Assembly: GCA_007128045.1 (NCBI GenBank)
Contig: SKYG01000294.1
Location: 1 to 38,489, forward strand
From: Bacteroidales bacterium
GTDB taxonomy: Bacteria; Bacteroidota; Bacteroidia; Bacteroidales; UBA7960
DNA length: 38,489 nucleotides
Direction of reading: 5' to 3'
A program made the position numbers and the translations under genes. Within the stretch, counting starts at the first letter, position 1. Each line of letters begins with the position of its first letter. This document shows positions 8,561 through 17,388 of the stretch, one piece after another. The notes beneath the pieces were generated by a model. It did not search any database. It worked only from the letters and a program-made list of their open reading frames with translations, and was not told where the DNA came from.

Positions 8561-9070
8561 TTAAAACGGCCAGAAGTTGTTATCATACCAAACCTGTTCG
8601 GTAAGTTGCTTATTCAAATCAAGCAACATTTTATGGTGGCCTTTCTCCCAATTGGCAAGCCACTCGTAGAGTTCCTTCTCATTGGGATCAGAAGCTTCCC
8701 TGGCCCTGGAGGCATATACCTCAATAGATTTCGACTCCATGTCGATGGCTGCAGAAATGGCAGCTGCCTCAAATCCGGCCCCAGAAATATCCTTTTTAAT
8801 AGAATCGGTAAGAATTAAACCGGCAATATGTTCATTGGAAGCATCCTCTTCAAATGAAAGCACATCGAAAGAACCTGTCTTCTTGTAGTTCTTAAATTGC
8901 TTAAGCAGAAAATCTATGTGCAACTGTTCTTCATCGGCCATGATGCTGAAAATTTTTCTCACATCAGCACTCTCTGTTTGTTCAGCTACCTTGGTGTAAA
9001 GTGCTTTTCCGCGATGCTCCATGATCACTGCCTGCTTTAAAACATCTATAACTTGTTCTGATTTAGTCAT
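8561..9070 (-). CDS. Ferritin-like (rubrerythrin-type) diiron protein
   Basis: A 169-residue four-helix-bundle protein. Seen: a first helix with IMEHRGKALY, ADEEQLHIDFLLKQF supplying an ExxH pair, then AIDMESKSIEVY and WEKGHHKMLL giving the second Glu and ExxH pair. This is the ligand order of ferritin-like diiron sites. No C-terminal rubredoxin CxxC pair is present; the chain ends EQVWYDNNFWPF. Known: such proteins serve in peroxide or oxygen defence, or iron handling, in anaerobes. The gene is divergent from the RapZ-C kinase gene and has its own TAnnTTTG box. The exact substrate is unknown. Confidence 0.85.
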   Translation of the reverse strand: MTKSEQVIDVLKQAVIMEHRGKALYTKVAEQTESADVRKIFSIMADEEQLHIDFLLKQFKNYKKTGSFDVLSFEEDASNEHIAGLILTDSIKKDISGAGFEAAAISAAIDMESKSIEVYASRAREASDPNEKELYEWLANWEKGHHKMLLDLNKQLTEQVWYDNNFWPF

Positions 9071-9109
9071 TTAAACAGTTTTTTATATATAAGGGTAAAC
9101 TAACACAAA

Positions 9110-9117
9110 CAAAAATA
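9110..9117 (-). promoter_or_regulatory. Candidate -7 box (TATTTTTG) for ferritin-like gene
   Basis: The minus strand reads TATTTTTG, matching TAnnTTTG, 40 nt before the start codon. No well-placed -33 TTTG is evident. It is back to back with the plus-strand box at 9169. Confidence 0.4.
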
Positions 9118-9168
9118 GACATTTTCAGAACAAAAAACCGAAGAAAGTGCTGTTTCAGGGAAAACAAG

Positions 9169-9176
9169 TAACTTTG
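9169..9176 (+). promoter_or_regulatory. Candidate -7 box (TAACTTTG) for kinase/RapZ-C gene
   Basis: TAACTTTG matches the TAnnTTTG consensus and lies 30 nt before ATG 9207, predicting a start site near 9183. The -33 element is weak. Confidence 0.45.
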
Positions 9177-9206
9177 TCTTATAAAAATTGGTCGTAAAAG
9201 AAACAT

Positions 9207-10640
9207 ATGCATTGGTCGATTGAGCGTATAGTACTGGCACTGTATCATAAATGGCATGGCGATGCGCCGGTACATATTATTGAATTACCCCTTTCTGGCT
9301 CCAGCCGCCAGTATTTCAGGCTAAGTACTGAAGAACACAGCTATATCGCAGCCTTTAATACCGATGTGAAAGAAAACAAAGCCTTTCTTACCATGACGAG
9401 GCATTTTCATCGGCTGGGCTTCCCCGTACCAGAGATACTTGCCGTCGATGATGATGAACATGCCTACCTGCTGTCAGACCTTGGCGACACCACGTTGTTC
9501 TCCCTGCTGCCACATGGCCAGCCTGACAAACAATTCGACCACCGAATCATCAACCTGTATAAAAAAACGATCGAATGGCTGCCAGCCTTTCAAGTAAAGG
9601 GCGCTGAAGACATGGATTTCAACGTTTGTTATCCACGACACGCTTTTGACAAGCATTCAATGATGTGGGACCTGAATTATTTCAAATACTATTTTCTAAA
9701 AACTTCAGGTATCGCATTCGATGAACAAAAGCTCGAAGACAGCTTTGACCTGTTCGTTACCCGGTTACTTGAAGCACCCCGCGAGTTTTTCATGTATCGC
9801 GACTTTCAGTCAAGAAATGTAATGGTGATTGATGACCAGCCATTTTTTATAGACTACCAGGGAGGCAGAAAAGGTGCCCTACAATACGATATTGCATCCA
9901 TGTTGTTCGATGCCAAAGCCAATCTTCCTTTCGACCTTAGACAACATTTACTGGAACACTATATAGGCGAATTATCGAACATTACACGTGTCGATGAACA
10001 TCAGTTCAGATCAGTATATTATGACTTTGTTCTGATCCGGATCATGCAGGCACTGGCTACCTACGGCTTCAGAGGTGGCGTTGAAAAGAAGCCGCTTTTT
10101 CTGCAAAGTATGCCTTTTGCACTAAACAATCTGAAGTGGCTTGCTGATAACCACCTGCTGCCAACATACAACCCTTACCTGTGCGATCTTATCACAAGAA
10201 TTGCTGCCACAGCCCCTGATATTGCAGAGCAACCAACAAAAGAAGGGCTTACCATTACCATCAGAAGCTTTTCTTACCGGCAAGGCATCCCTGCTGATTC
10301 TTCGGGAAATGGTGGCGGGTTCGTGTTCGACTGCAGGGTGCTGCCAAACCCTGGCCGGCAGAACCAGTATAAAATGCTTACAGGCAAAGACCCGGACGTG
10401 GTGAGTTTCCTCGAAAGAAATCAGGAAGCTAAGGAGTTCTTTGGAATGGCTTCCGCAATGACCAGCAATGCGATAAAGAACTATCTTAACAGAGGCCACA
10501 CAAGCCTGATGATAAGCTTCGGATGCACGGGAGGACAACACAGATCAGTTTACTGCGCGGAGAAACTGGCAAAAACAATCAGCGATAACTATAACGTACA
10601 TGTTGACCTGCAACATATGGAAGAGAAAAACTGGCCGTAA
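9207..10640 (+). CDS. AmgK-like amino-sugar kinase fused to RapZ C-terminal domain
   Basis: A 477-residue two-domain protein. Residues 1 to about 335 resemble the aminoglycoside-phosphotransferase fold, with MYRDFQSRNVMVIDDQPFFIDYQGG carried over residues 196-220: catalytic Asp199, Asn204 and metal-binding Asp216. The usual His before Arg-Asp is Tyr197. Residues about 347-475 match the RapZ/YvcJ C-terminal domain: ITIRSFSYRQGIP, FVFDCRVLPNPGR and ISFGCTGGQHRSVYCAEKL (near 439-448). Known: AmgK kinases phosphorylate the anomeric position of MurNAc/GlcNAc in cell-wall recycling, and the RapZ C-domain binds GlcN6P. A MurU-like gene follows. Inferred: an amino-sugar recycling kinase with a built-in sensor or second activity. 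The substrate is unproven. Confidence 0.8.
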   Translation: MHWSIERIVLALYHKWHGDAPVHIIELPLSGSSRQYFRLSTEEHSYIAAFNTDVKENKAFLTMTRHFHRLGFPVPEILAVDDDEHAYLLSDLGDTTLFSLLPHGQPDKQFDHRIINLYKKTIEWLPAFQVKGAEDMDFNVCYPRHAFDKHSMMWDLNYFKYYFLKTSGIAFDEQKLEDSFDLFVTRLLEAPREFFMYRDFQSRNVMVIDDQPFFIDYQGGRKGALQYDIASMLFDAKANLPFDLRQHLLEHYIGELSNITRVDEHQFRSVYYDFVLIRIMQALATYGFRGGVEKKPLFLQSMPFALNNLKWLADNHLLPTYNPYLCDLITRIAATAPDIAEQPTKEGLTITIRSFSYRQGIPADSSGNGGGFVFDCRVLPNPGRQNQYKMLTGKDPDVVSFLERNQEAKEFFGMASAMTSNAIKNYLNRGHTSLMISFGCTGGQHRSVYCAEKLAKTISDNYNVHVDLQHMEEKNWP

Positions 10641-10645
10641 CAAGT

Positions 10646-10693
10646 GTTGAATTGTTGAACTGTTGAATTGTTGAATTGTTGAATTGTTGAATT
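10646..10693. repeat. Six octamers (GTTGAATT)
   Basis: Six head-to-tail 8-bp units, five GTTGAATT and one GTTGAACT, fill the gap between the kinase/RapZ-C stop and the small zinc-ribbon gene, ending 7 bp before its ATG. Confidence 0.9.
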
Positions 10694-10700
10694 GTTTGCC

Positions 10701-10826
10701 ATGGGAGATAACAAACGGTGTAAGTCATCTAACAAAGAAGATTCCCAAAAGGGGAAATATGCATGCAAAAAATGCGGTCTTAAAGCCAGCAAGGAAAAGC
10801 ATTTGTGCAAACCCAAAAAAGGATGA
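10701..10826 (+). CDS. 41-residue zinc-ribbon-like small protein
   Basis: ATG to TGA encodes a highly basic 41-residue peptide. Its centre reads KYACKKCGLKASKEKHLCKP. Cys22-x2-Cys25 plus His34 and Cys36 form a plausible four-ligand zinc site (C-x2-C-x8-H-x-C), and Cys7 is an extra cysteine. The pattern CxxCGLxAxKEKxLCKP is too orderly for random intergenic sequence, and the gene fills the space between the kinase and MurU-like genes on the same strand. I do not recognise a named family. Its charge would suit nucleic-acid binding, but that is inference. The main alternative is a spurious ORF. Confidence 0.65.
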   Translation: MGDNKRCKSSNKEDSQKGKYACKKCGLKASKEKHLCKPKKG

Positions 10827-10873
10827 CAGACTTTTGACCTTCGACTTTGGACTTTCGACTAAATTTTAAACAC
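10827..10873 (+). repeat. TTCGAC-type leader of the MurU-like gene
   Basis: The 47-bp spacer contains CTTTTGACCTTCGACTTTGG and ACTTTCGACT phrases and ends AAATTTTAAACAC before ATGAAA. It resembles the leaders of iorB and folA, which also contain GACTTTTCGAC and end AATTTTAA(A)CAT before ATGAAA. Confidence 0.6.
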
Positions 10874-11731
10874 ATGAAAGCAATGATTCTTGCCGCAGGT
10901 CTCGGCACACGGCTCAGACCATACACCAATACCACCCCAAAAGCCCTCCTAACGGTCGGAGAAAAAACCATGCTGCAGATAGTGTCTGAAAAACTGATCG
11001 ATGCCGGCGTATCAGATATCGTTGTAAACGTTCACCATCACGCAGAACAGATGAAATCAGCCATACACAACCTACAACATCCCGGTATCAGATTTCATAT
11101 CTCCGACGAAACAGACCTGCTCCTCGACACGGGAGGCGGCATCAAAAAAGCCAGGCATCTGCTTGATGGCAATCAGGCCTTCCTGGTCTACAATATCGAC
11201 ATCCTGTGTGACATTGATCTGAAAATGATGCTTACGACACATACAAATTCAGGTGCGCTGGCTACATTGGCGGTAAGTAACAGGGAGGCCTCACGCTATT
11301 TTCTGTGGAAGCAAGGCCTGCTGTACGGCTGGCAACATACTGAAACCGGAGAGACCATCCTATGCCACAAAAAAGGCGTTGTGGAGGAAAACATGCATTC
11401 AAGACACCAAAAAGACAATACAAAATCACGCCCCGGAAGCCCTTCTGATGAACACCCGGCAACGATTAACGACGAAGAACAACCAGAAACAATACAATAT
11501 CAACATTATGAAGCCACTTTTGTGAAAAAGGCATTTAGCGGTATCCATATTCTCGAACCCGCCATATTCGACCTGATTGACGAAACCGGAGTGTTCTCCA
11601 TCAAAGATGTGTACCTCCGGCTGGCAGGCAATCATCCCATAACATGCTTTGAACATGACCACAAAACATGGATCGACATAGGCACACCCGAGAAACTGGC
11701 CCGCGCGCGAAAATCTTATAACTCCAAATGA
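10874..11731 (+). CDS. MurU-like sugar-1-phosphate nucleotidyltransferase
   Basis: A 285-residue cytoplasmic NTP transferase. Seen: N-terminal ILAAGLGTRLRPYTNTTPKA nucleotide-binding loop with the TPKALL lysine, VNVHHHAEQM, the DTGGGIKKA motif, VYNIDILCDIDL in place of the usual NxD metal segment, and a final THK/WIDIGTPEKL segment. Known: MurU makes UDP-MurNAc from MurNAc-1-phosphate supplied by AmgK; the neighbouring kinase makes that pairing likely. Residues about 175-215 form a low-complexity polar insertion (rich in Ser, Pro, Glu, Gln, His) before AFSGIHILEPAIFDL that I would not expect in close relatives. ATG 10874 is chosen over an upstream TTG at 10847. A glucose- or mannose-1-phosphate substrate remains possible. 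Confidence 0.82.
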   Translation: MKAMILAAGLGTRLRPYTNTTPKALLTVGEKTMLQIVSEKLIDAGVSDIVVNVHHHAEQMKSAIHNLQHPGIRFHISDETDLLLDTGGGIKKARHLLDGNQAFLVYNIDILCDIDLKMMLTTHTNSGALATLAVSNREASRYFLWKQGLLYGWQHTETGETILCHKKGVVEENMHSRHQKDNTKSRPGSPSDEHPATINDEEQPETIQYQHYEATFVKKAFSGIHILEPAIFDLIDETGVFSIKDVYLRLAGNHPITCFEHDHKTWIDIGTPEKLARARKSYNSK

Positions 11732-11776
11732 ACCCGTTAAACTGGAATACCGTTAATCAGGGAACCTCGATCTGTA

Positions 11777-11800
11777 GGGGATCTCTCACTTCGTTCGAGA
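11777..11800 (+). repeat. 22-bp dyad element, copy 2
   Basis: GGGGATCTCTCACTTCGTTC followed by GAGA; the sequence from 11778 is identical to the minus strand of 8501-8523. It is followed by AACCCGCAACTCATAACTCA-type phrases up to the next start codon. Confidence 0.8.
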
Positions 11801-11840
11801 TGACGGGTGCTATGAACCCGCAACTCATAACTCACAACCC

Positions 11841-14717
11841 ATGACAAAACCATTCCTCGAAGAAATTGCTGATTATGTATTTGAGCAGTATGGAGATCAA
11901 ACGGGCGACATATGCCTGGTAACCCCAAACAGAAGGGCCGGCTTGTTTTTCAGAAAATATTTCTCACAGCGGGTAGTGAAACCGGTATGGGCTCCGGAGG
12001 TTTTAAGTATTGAAGATTTCATAAACCGAATCAGCGGCATGAAGGTTTGTGATTCCACAAGTATACTATTTACCTTCTTCGAGCTTTACTGCGACCTGGA
12101 AAAAGACAAGGCACAAGACATTGATGAATTTTCATTATGGGCTCCCGTGCTGTTAAACGATTTTGATGAGATTGATGCAAATATAGCAGATACGGAATCG
12201 CTTTTTGATTACCTGCATGATGTCAAACGTATTGAAACCTGGAATCCTGATGGCGCCCCATTAACAGACTTCCAGAAAAAATACCTGGCTTTCTTTTCCA
12301 GGTTAAAAGCATGGCATCGCCATTTGACAGAACACCTGATTACAGCCAACCAGGCATACCAGGGTCTTTCTTCAAAACAGGCCACCAAAAAGGTAGAATC
12401 GGATAGTTACAAGTTACCCTGGCAAAAAGCATTGTTTGTAGGGTTCAACGCGCTCAACCATTCGGAAGAGCTCATCATCAGCACCTTACTAAGAAAAGGG
12501 CAAGCAGTGTACCTTCCAGACTCTGACCCCTATTATACCGACGACACAGACCATGAAGCCGGACTGTTTATCAGAAAATACCAGAAGAAATTCGGCCATA
12601 CAATAAACAAGGACAACACCTTCATCACAGGCCTGAAAAAACAGATCACCATACTGGGAATTGCAAAGAATGTAAATCAGGCGCGCCTGGCGGGAAACAT
12701 CCTGCAGCAACGAAAAGAGCTCAAACCAAATATTGACACTGCTATTGTGCTGGCCAATGAGCAACTGCTGATCCCAACCCTGAATGCACTTCCCCACGAT
12801 GCGGAGAGTATCAATGTCACCATGGGATACCCCTTGAATAAAACAAACATATTCGGTTTTTTCGATGCCTTGTGGAAGTTACAATTAAATGCAACAATCA
12901 CTGAAAAAGAGAACAGCACCTCAGAAATCTGCTTTTACCATAAAGACCTGATCCGTTTTCTGAACCATTCTATATGCTCTTTATTGTGGGATGGTGAAGG
13001 TGCCGAAAAGCTCATCACTTCAGTAATACAACAGATAAAACAATCAAATAAGGCATTCCTCGGCGTGGAGGAGTTTTTTGCATTCTTTGAAAAAACAGAG
13101 GGCATACCTGATCCATTGTCCTGTTTGCAATTTAACTGGAGCAACAACAAGGCAGGCATCTTCCCTTCACTCCTGAATATAGTTGGGCGCCTTGATCAGG
13201 CATTCAGAGACAAGGCCGCCAAACAGGGCAAAGACATCCTGCATACACCATATTTTATTGACTTCGAAGCCCTGTATTTTTTCTCCACACTGTTACGGCG
13301 GTTAAACTCTTTTTTGCTTAGATATCCTTTTCTCCAGTCATTGCAAACGATCTACAAATTATACAAACAGCTTACCCAGGAAACATCGCTGGCATTTTCC
13401 GGCGAGCCTTTGCAAGGGATGCAGGTTATGGGTATGCTGGAAACACGAAGCCTCGACTTTAAAAACATCATATTGCTGTCTGCAAACGAAAATATTCTCC
13501 CACGACCCAAAACCAACAATTCCTTTTTACCATTCGACATAAGAAAGAAGTTCGGGATGCAGGTACATACTGACAAAGACGCCATATATGCTTATCACTT
13601 TTACCGTTTATTGCAAAGGGCACAAAATATATACCTGATTTACAACACCCAATCAGAAGATATAGGTACTAATGAAAAAAGCCGATTCATCACACAGCTA
13701 CAAATGGAGCTGCCTGGTCGTGCACCACACATCACCATTACAGAACAAATCATAGCACTCCCTCCGCCGGCCATGGTCATGCAACACGACTTCCGGGTTT
13801 TTAAAGACAAGGATATATCAGACCGGTTGATCGCCATGAGCCAGAACGGACTGTCACCCTCAGCGCTAAACACCTACATCAATTGCAGCTTGCAGTTCTA
13901 TTTCACCAGGGTAGCACGACTGGAAGAACCACAAGGCATGGAGGAGACATTGGAATCTGCCACGATGGGAACAGTGGTGCATGGCATACTGGAAACATTG
14001 TACAGACCATTGACAGGAAAACACCTGGAAGCACATAATATTGAAACCATGCGCAAACAAACAGATGACGTGACACGTCGGATATTTGAAGCGCATTACC
14101 CGGGAGGCAATGTGTCATCAGGAAAGAATTTGTTGCTTTTTAACCTGGCCAAACGATATACCTCCAATTTTTTAAACGCTGAATCTGCCTATTTAAAAAC
14201 CATCAATGGCCATTCTATCAAGGTACTTGCTCTCGAGGAGGAATTGGAGGGCACCATAGATGTCCTCATCAATGGGTCGCCTGTAAAAGTTAAGATAAGA
14301 GGAAAAGCCGACCGCATTGATCAGGTCGGACCAACCATCCGTGTTATTGATTACAAAACAGGCAAGATAAAAAGAAATGAGCTGAAGTTTCCTGACTGGG
14401 CCCAGGTGTCGACCGACGGACAATTTGGAAAAGCTTTTCAGCTTTTAAGCTACGCCTGGCTTTATAGCCGGAAATATCCAAAGGCAACACAGATAGAACC
14501 AGGCATCTATAGTCTGAGGGAGACCAAAAAAGGCCTGCAAACACTAACCATTCCTGATGGAGACAGCATCCTGAACCCAGGTAATCTGGATATGTTTACT
14601 GAACAACTTTCAGCATTAATACAAGCCATCCTGGATAACCAAATACCATTTGGGCAAACTGCCAACGAAAACAATTGCACCTACTGCCCGTTTAAGGTAT
14701 ATTGCAGACGGTTTTAA
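11841..14717 (+). CDS. AddB-like PD-(D/E)XK nuclease with Fe-S cysteines
   Basis: A 958-residue protein resembling the AddB/RexB subunit of the recombination-initiating helicase-nuclease. Seen: N-terminal LVTPNRRAGLFFRKYF with no Walker A lysine, the central LLSANENILPRPK, then the nuclease motifs GKADRID (D824) and VIDYKTGK (D837, K839). A four-cysteine set matches the AddB iron-sulfur pattern: Cys682 in YINCSLQFYF and C-terminal Cys946-x2-Cys949-x5-Cys955. ATG start. No AddA/UvrD-type helicase is adjacent: the neighbours are the MurU-like gene and convergent alaS, whose 3' end overlaps by 4 bp. The partner is presumably elsewhere in the genome. Confidence 0.85.
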   Translation: MTKPFLEEIADYVFEQYGDQTGDICLVTPNRRAGLFFRKYFSQRVVKPVWAPEVLSIEDFINRISGMKVCDSTSILFTFFELYCDLEKDKAQDIDEFSLWAPVLLNDFDEIDANIADTESLFDYLHDVKRIETWNPDGAPLTDFQKKYLAFFSRLKAWHRHLTEHLITANQAYQGLSSKQATKKVESDSYKLPWQKALFVGFNALNHSEELIISTLLRKGQAVYLPDSDPYYTDDTDHEAGLFIRKYQKKFGHTINKDNTFITGLKKQITILGIAKNVNQARLAGNILQQRKELKPNIDTAIVLANEQLLIPTLNALPHDAESINVTMGYPLNKTNIFGFFDALWKLQLNATITEKENSTSEICFYHKDLIRFLNHSICSLLWDGEGAEKLITSVIQQIKQSNKAFLGVEEFFAFFEKTEGIPDPLSCLQFNWSNNKAGIFPSLLNIVGRLDQAFRDKAAKQGKDILHTPYFIDFEALYFFSTLLRRLNSFLLRYPFLQSLQTIYKLYKQLTQETSLAFSGEPLQGMQVMGMLETRSLDFKNIILLSANENILPRPKTNNSFLPFDIRKKFGMQVHTDKDAIYAYHFYRLLQRAQNIYLIYNTQSEDIGTNEKSRFITQLQMELPGRAPHITITEQIIALPPPAMVMQHDFRVFKDKDISDRLIAMSQNGLSPSALNTYINCSLQFYFTRVARLEEPQGMEETLESATMGTVVHGILETLYRPLTGKHLEAHNIETMRKQTDDVTRRIFEAHYPGGNVSSGKNLLLFNLAKRYTSNFLNAESAYLKTINGHSIKVLALEEELEGTIDVLINGSPVKVKIRGKADRIDQVGPTIRVIDYKTGKIKRNELKFPDWAQVSTDGQFGKAFQLLSYAWLYSRKYPKATQIEPGIYSLRETKKGLQTLTIPDGDSILNPGNLDMFTEQLSALIQAILDNQIPFGQTANENNCTYCPFKVYCRRF

Positions 14718-17332
14718 GAAATAGCCTTTCTGCTTTCACTGATAGCTTTGTCAAGGCCCTGTAGATTTTTTCCCCCGGCAGTTGCAAAAAATGGCTGGCC
14801 GCCGCCACCACCATCAATAAATTTGGCGAGCTCCCGCACCAGATTGCCTGCATGCAAATCTTTCGAATGTACCAAAGAATCAGACACCATCACTGTAATG
14901 CCTGGTTTACCCTCATATTCATGTCCCAACACCAAAAACAGGTCGTTTAGCTTTTCCTTGATGGCAAATGCCAGGTCTTTCACTGTTTTGGGTTCCATAG
15001 TCAGACGTGCTGACAGGTAATTTACCCCATTGAGGGTCTCCACATCCTGTATCAGATCGGCAGCCAATTGCCGGATTCGCAGGTGCTCCAGCTCTTCTAA
15101 TTTCTTTTTAAGGAGCTCTTGCTGTTCCATGAGCTGATTAATGGCACGTAAACTATCTTTGGGATGCTTCAATGCAGTACGAATGGCTTCCATTTCCTCC
15201 AGCTTGCTATTGACAAATTCTTCTGCCCTGATGCCTGTCAGCGCCTCCAGCCGCCTGATCCCCGCAGCAATGGCACCCTCACTGGAAATTTTGAACAATC
15301 CGATCTGGCCTGTAGCATTTACGTGCGTTCCTCCGCATAACTCAGCAGAATATCTCTTGTCGAATGCCACCACCCTGACACGTTCGCCATATTTCTCACC
15401 AAAAAGACCTACAGCCCCCATTTCCAATGCTTCATCCATCAAGACATCACGGTGATCTTCGATGGGTATATTCTCCCTGACCTTCTCATTGACCCTATTT
15501 TCTATGGCAATCAGTTCTTCCTTGGTTAGCTTGCTGAAATGGGAAAAGTCGAACCGCAGGCGTTCCTCGTCAACCAGCGATCCTTTCTGCTGAACGTGCC
15601 CACCAAGAACCTCTCTGAGTGCTGCATGCAACAGATGGGTCGCAGTATGGTTGTTGGCTGTCAGCAACCGTTTGGTCTGGTCTACCTTAGCGTACAATGT
15701 TTCAGGCCATTCATCCGGAATATCTTTGGTGATATGAACGGTCAGGTTATTTTCCTTTTGAGTATCAATAACATCAAAACGTTGACCGTGAACAACAAGT
15801 ACACCACGATCGCCGACCTGCCCGCCGGATTCAGCATAAAAAGGCGTTTGATCCAACACTACCTGGTAGAACACCCTGTCTTTTTCTTTTATTTTCCGGT
15901 ACTTAACCACCGACACATCAGCTTCCAGGCTTTCATAGCCTAAAAACCGGGTTTCTTCAGCCCATGGCTTCAGACTGACCCAATCGTCGGTTTCTTTTAT
16001 TGCCGCCGACCTGCTGCGTGCCTTTTGTGCTTCCATGCCCTGGTTAAACCCTTGCATGTCAACATCCAGGCCTCTTTCACGAGCCATAAGCCGGGTAAGG
16101 TCAACAGGAAACCCATAAGTATCAAACAACTCGAAAGCAAACCCTCCATCAATAAACTTGATGTCAGCATGCTCCTGTACATACAGGTCGAATTTTTGAA
16201 TTCCCATTGCCAATGTCCGGAGAAATGCATGTTCTTCTTCAGTAATCACCTTCACAATCAAATCTTTCTGAGCAAGCAACTCAGGAAATGCCGCTCCCAT
16301 ATGTTCTGCTAAAACAGGCACAAGACTGCCAATGAATGGCTCTCTGAACCCAAGAAAGGTATATCCGTAACGTATGGCACGACGAAGGATTCGTCTGATC
16401 ACGTATCCGGCTTTATTGTTTGATGGCAATTCCCCATCAGCAATGGCAAATGCTACGGCACGAAGGTGGTCGGCCACCACACGCATGGCAACATCTGTTG
16501 CTGGATCATCGCCATAGGTCTTGCCAGCAAGTAAGCTGAGCTTATGAATATAGGGCTGAAACACATCGGTATCGTAGTTTGACTGCTTCCCCTGTAATGC
16601 CATGCACAAACGCTCAAACCCCATCCCTGTATCCACATGTTTTGCAGGCAGGTTCTTTAACGCTCCATTCGCCATGCGGTTAAACTCAATAAATACCAGG
16701 TTCCAAATCTCTACAACCAGCGGGTGATCCTTATTAACAAGCGAATCACCGGGAATGTTGTTTCGTTCATCGTCACCACGCAAGTCGATATGTATCTCTG
16801 AGCAAGGACCACACGGGCCAGTGTCGCCCATCTCCCAGAAATTATCCTTCTTTGACCCATAAAGTATGCGGTCTGCCTCTACATAATCCATCCAAAAACC
16901 ATGCGCCTCATCATCCCTGAGCAAACCATCGGCCTCATCACCACCAAAAACCGTTACGTATAACCTATCCTTCTGCAGACCATACACCTCGGTTAATAAC
17001 TCCCAGGCCCAGGCAATGGCCTCCCGTTTGAAATAATCTCCGAAGCTCCAGTTACCCAGCATCTCAAACATGGTATGATGGTAGGTATCGTGCCCTACCT
17101 CTTCAAGGTCGTTGTGCTTTCCTGATACACGAAGGCATTTTTGTGTGTTGGCAATACGTTTGTATGAGGCCGGAATATTTCCAAGAAATACATCTTTAAA
17201 CTGATTCATCCCGGCATTGGTAAACATCAGCGTAGGGTCATTCTTAACCACCATCGGAGCCGAATGCACAATATGATGATCCTTTGAAGCGAAAAAATCG
17301 AGAAAGGCTTTGCGAACTTGTCTAGCATTCAT
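14714..17332 (-). CDS. alaS: Alanyl-tRNA synthetase
   Basis: An 872-residue class II synthetase that charges tRNA-Ala. Seen: class II core LMFTNAGMNQFKDVFLG and TYHHTMFEMLGNWSFGDYFK near residues 33-95, GDTGPCGPCSEIH, the editing-site NHTATHLLHAAL with zinc-ligand histidines, CGGTHVNATGQIGLFKI, and the glycine-rich C-Ala segment DGGGGGQPFFATAGG near the end. Length is as expected. An AGGAGA stretch lies upstream of the ATG. The gene is divergent from the M23 peptidase gene and convergent with the AddB-like gene, with a 4-bp overlap at the stop codons. Complete and unremarkable. Confidence 0.97.
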   Translation of the reverse strand: MNARQVRKAFLDFFASKDHHIVHSAPMVVKNDPTLMFTNAGMNQFKDVFLGNIPASYKRIANTQKCLRVSGKHNDLEEVGHDTYHHTMFEMLGNWSFGDYFKREAIAWAWELLTEVYGLQKDRLYVTVFGGDEADGLLRDDEAHGFWMDYVEADRILYGSKKDNFWEMGDTGPCGPCSEIHIDLRGDDERNNIPGDSLVNKDHPLVVEIWNLVFIEFNRMANGALKNLPAKHVDTGMGFERLCMALQGKQSNYDTDVFQPYIHKLSLLAGKTYGDDPATDVAMRVVADHLRAVAFAIADGELPSNNKAGYVIRRILRRAIRYGYTFLGFREPFIGSLVPVLAEHMGAAFPELLAQKDLIVKVITEEEHAFLRTLAMGIQKFDLYVQEHADIKFIDGGFAFELFDTYGFPVDLTRLMARERGLDVDMQGFNQGMEAQKARSRSAAIKETDDWVSLKPWAEETRFLGYESLEADVSVVKYRKIKEKDRVFYQVVLDQTPFYAESGGQVGDRGVLVVHGQRFDVIDTQKENNLTVHITKDIPDEWPETLYAKVDQTKRLLTANNHTATHLLHAALREVLGGHVQQKGSLVDEERLRFDFSHFSKLTKEELIAIENRVNEKVRENIPIEDHRDVLMDEALEMGAVGLFGEKYGERVRVVAFDKRYSAELCGGTHVNATGQIGLFKISSEGAIAAGIRRLEALTGIRAEEFVNSKLEEMEAIRTALKHPKDSLRAINQLMEQQELLKKKLEELEHLRIRQLAADLIQDVETLNGVNYLSARLTMEPKTVKDLAFAIKEKLNDLFLVLGHEYEGKPGITVMVSDSLVHSKDLHAGNLVRELAKFIDGGGGGQPFFATAGGKNLQGLDKAISESRKAIS

Positions 17333-17388
17333 AAAAGAGGTCTCCTAATGGAATAACAAATTATTAATATTTTTTTCAGATTGACATG

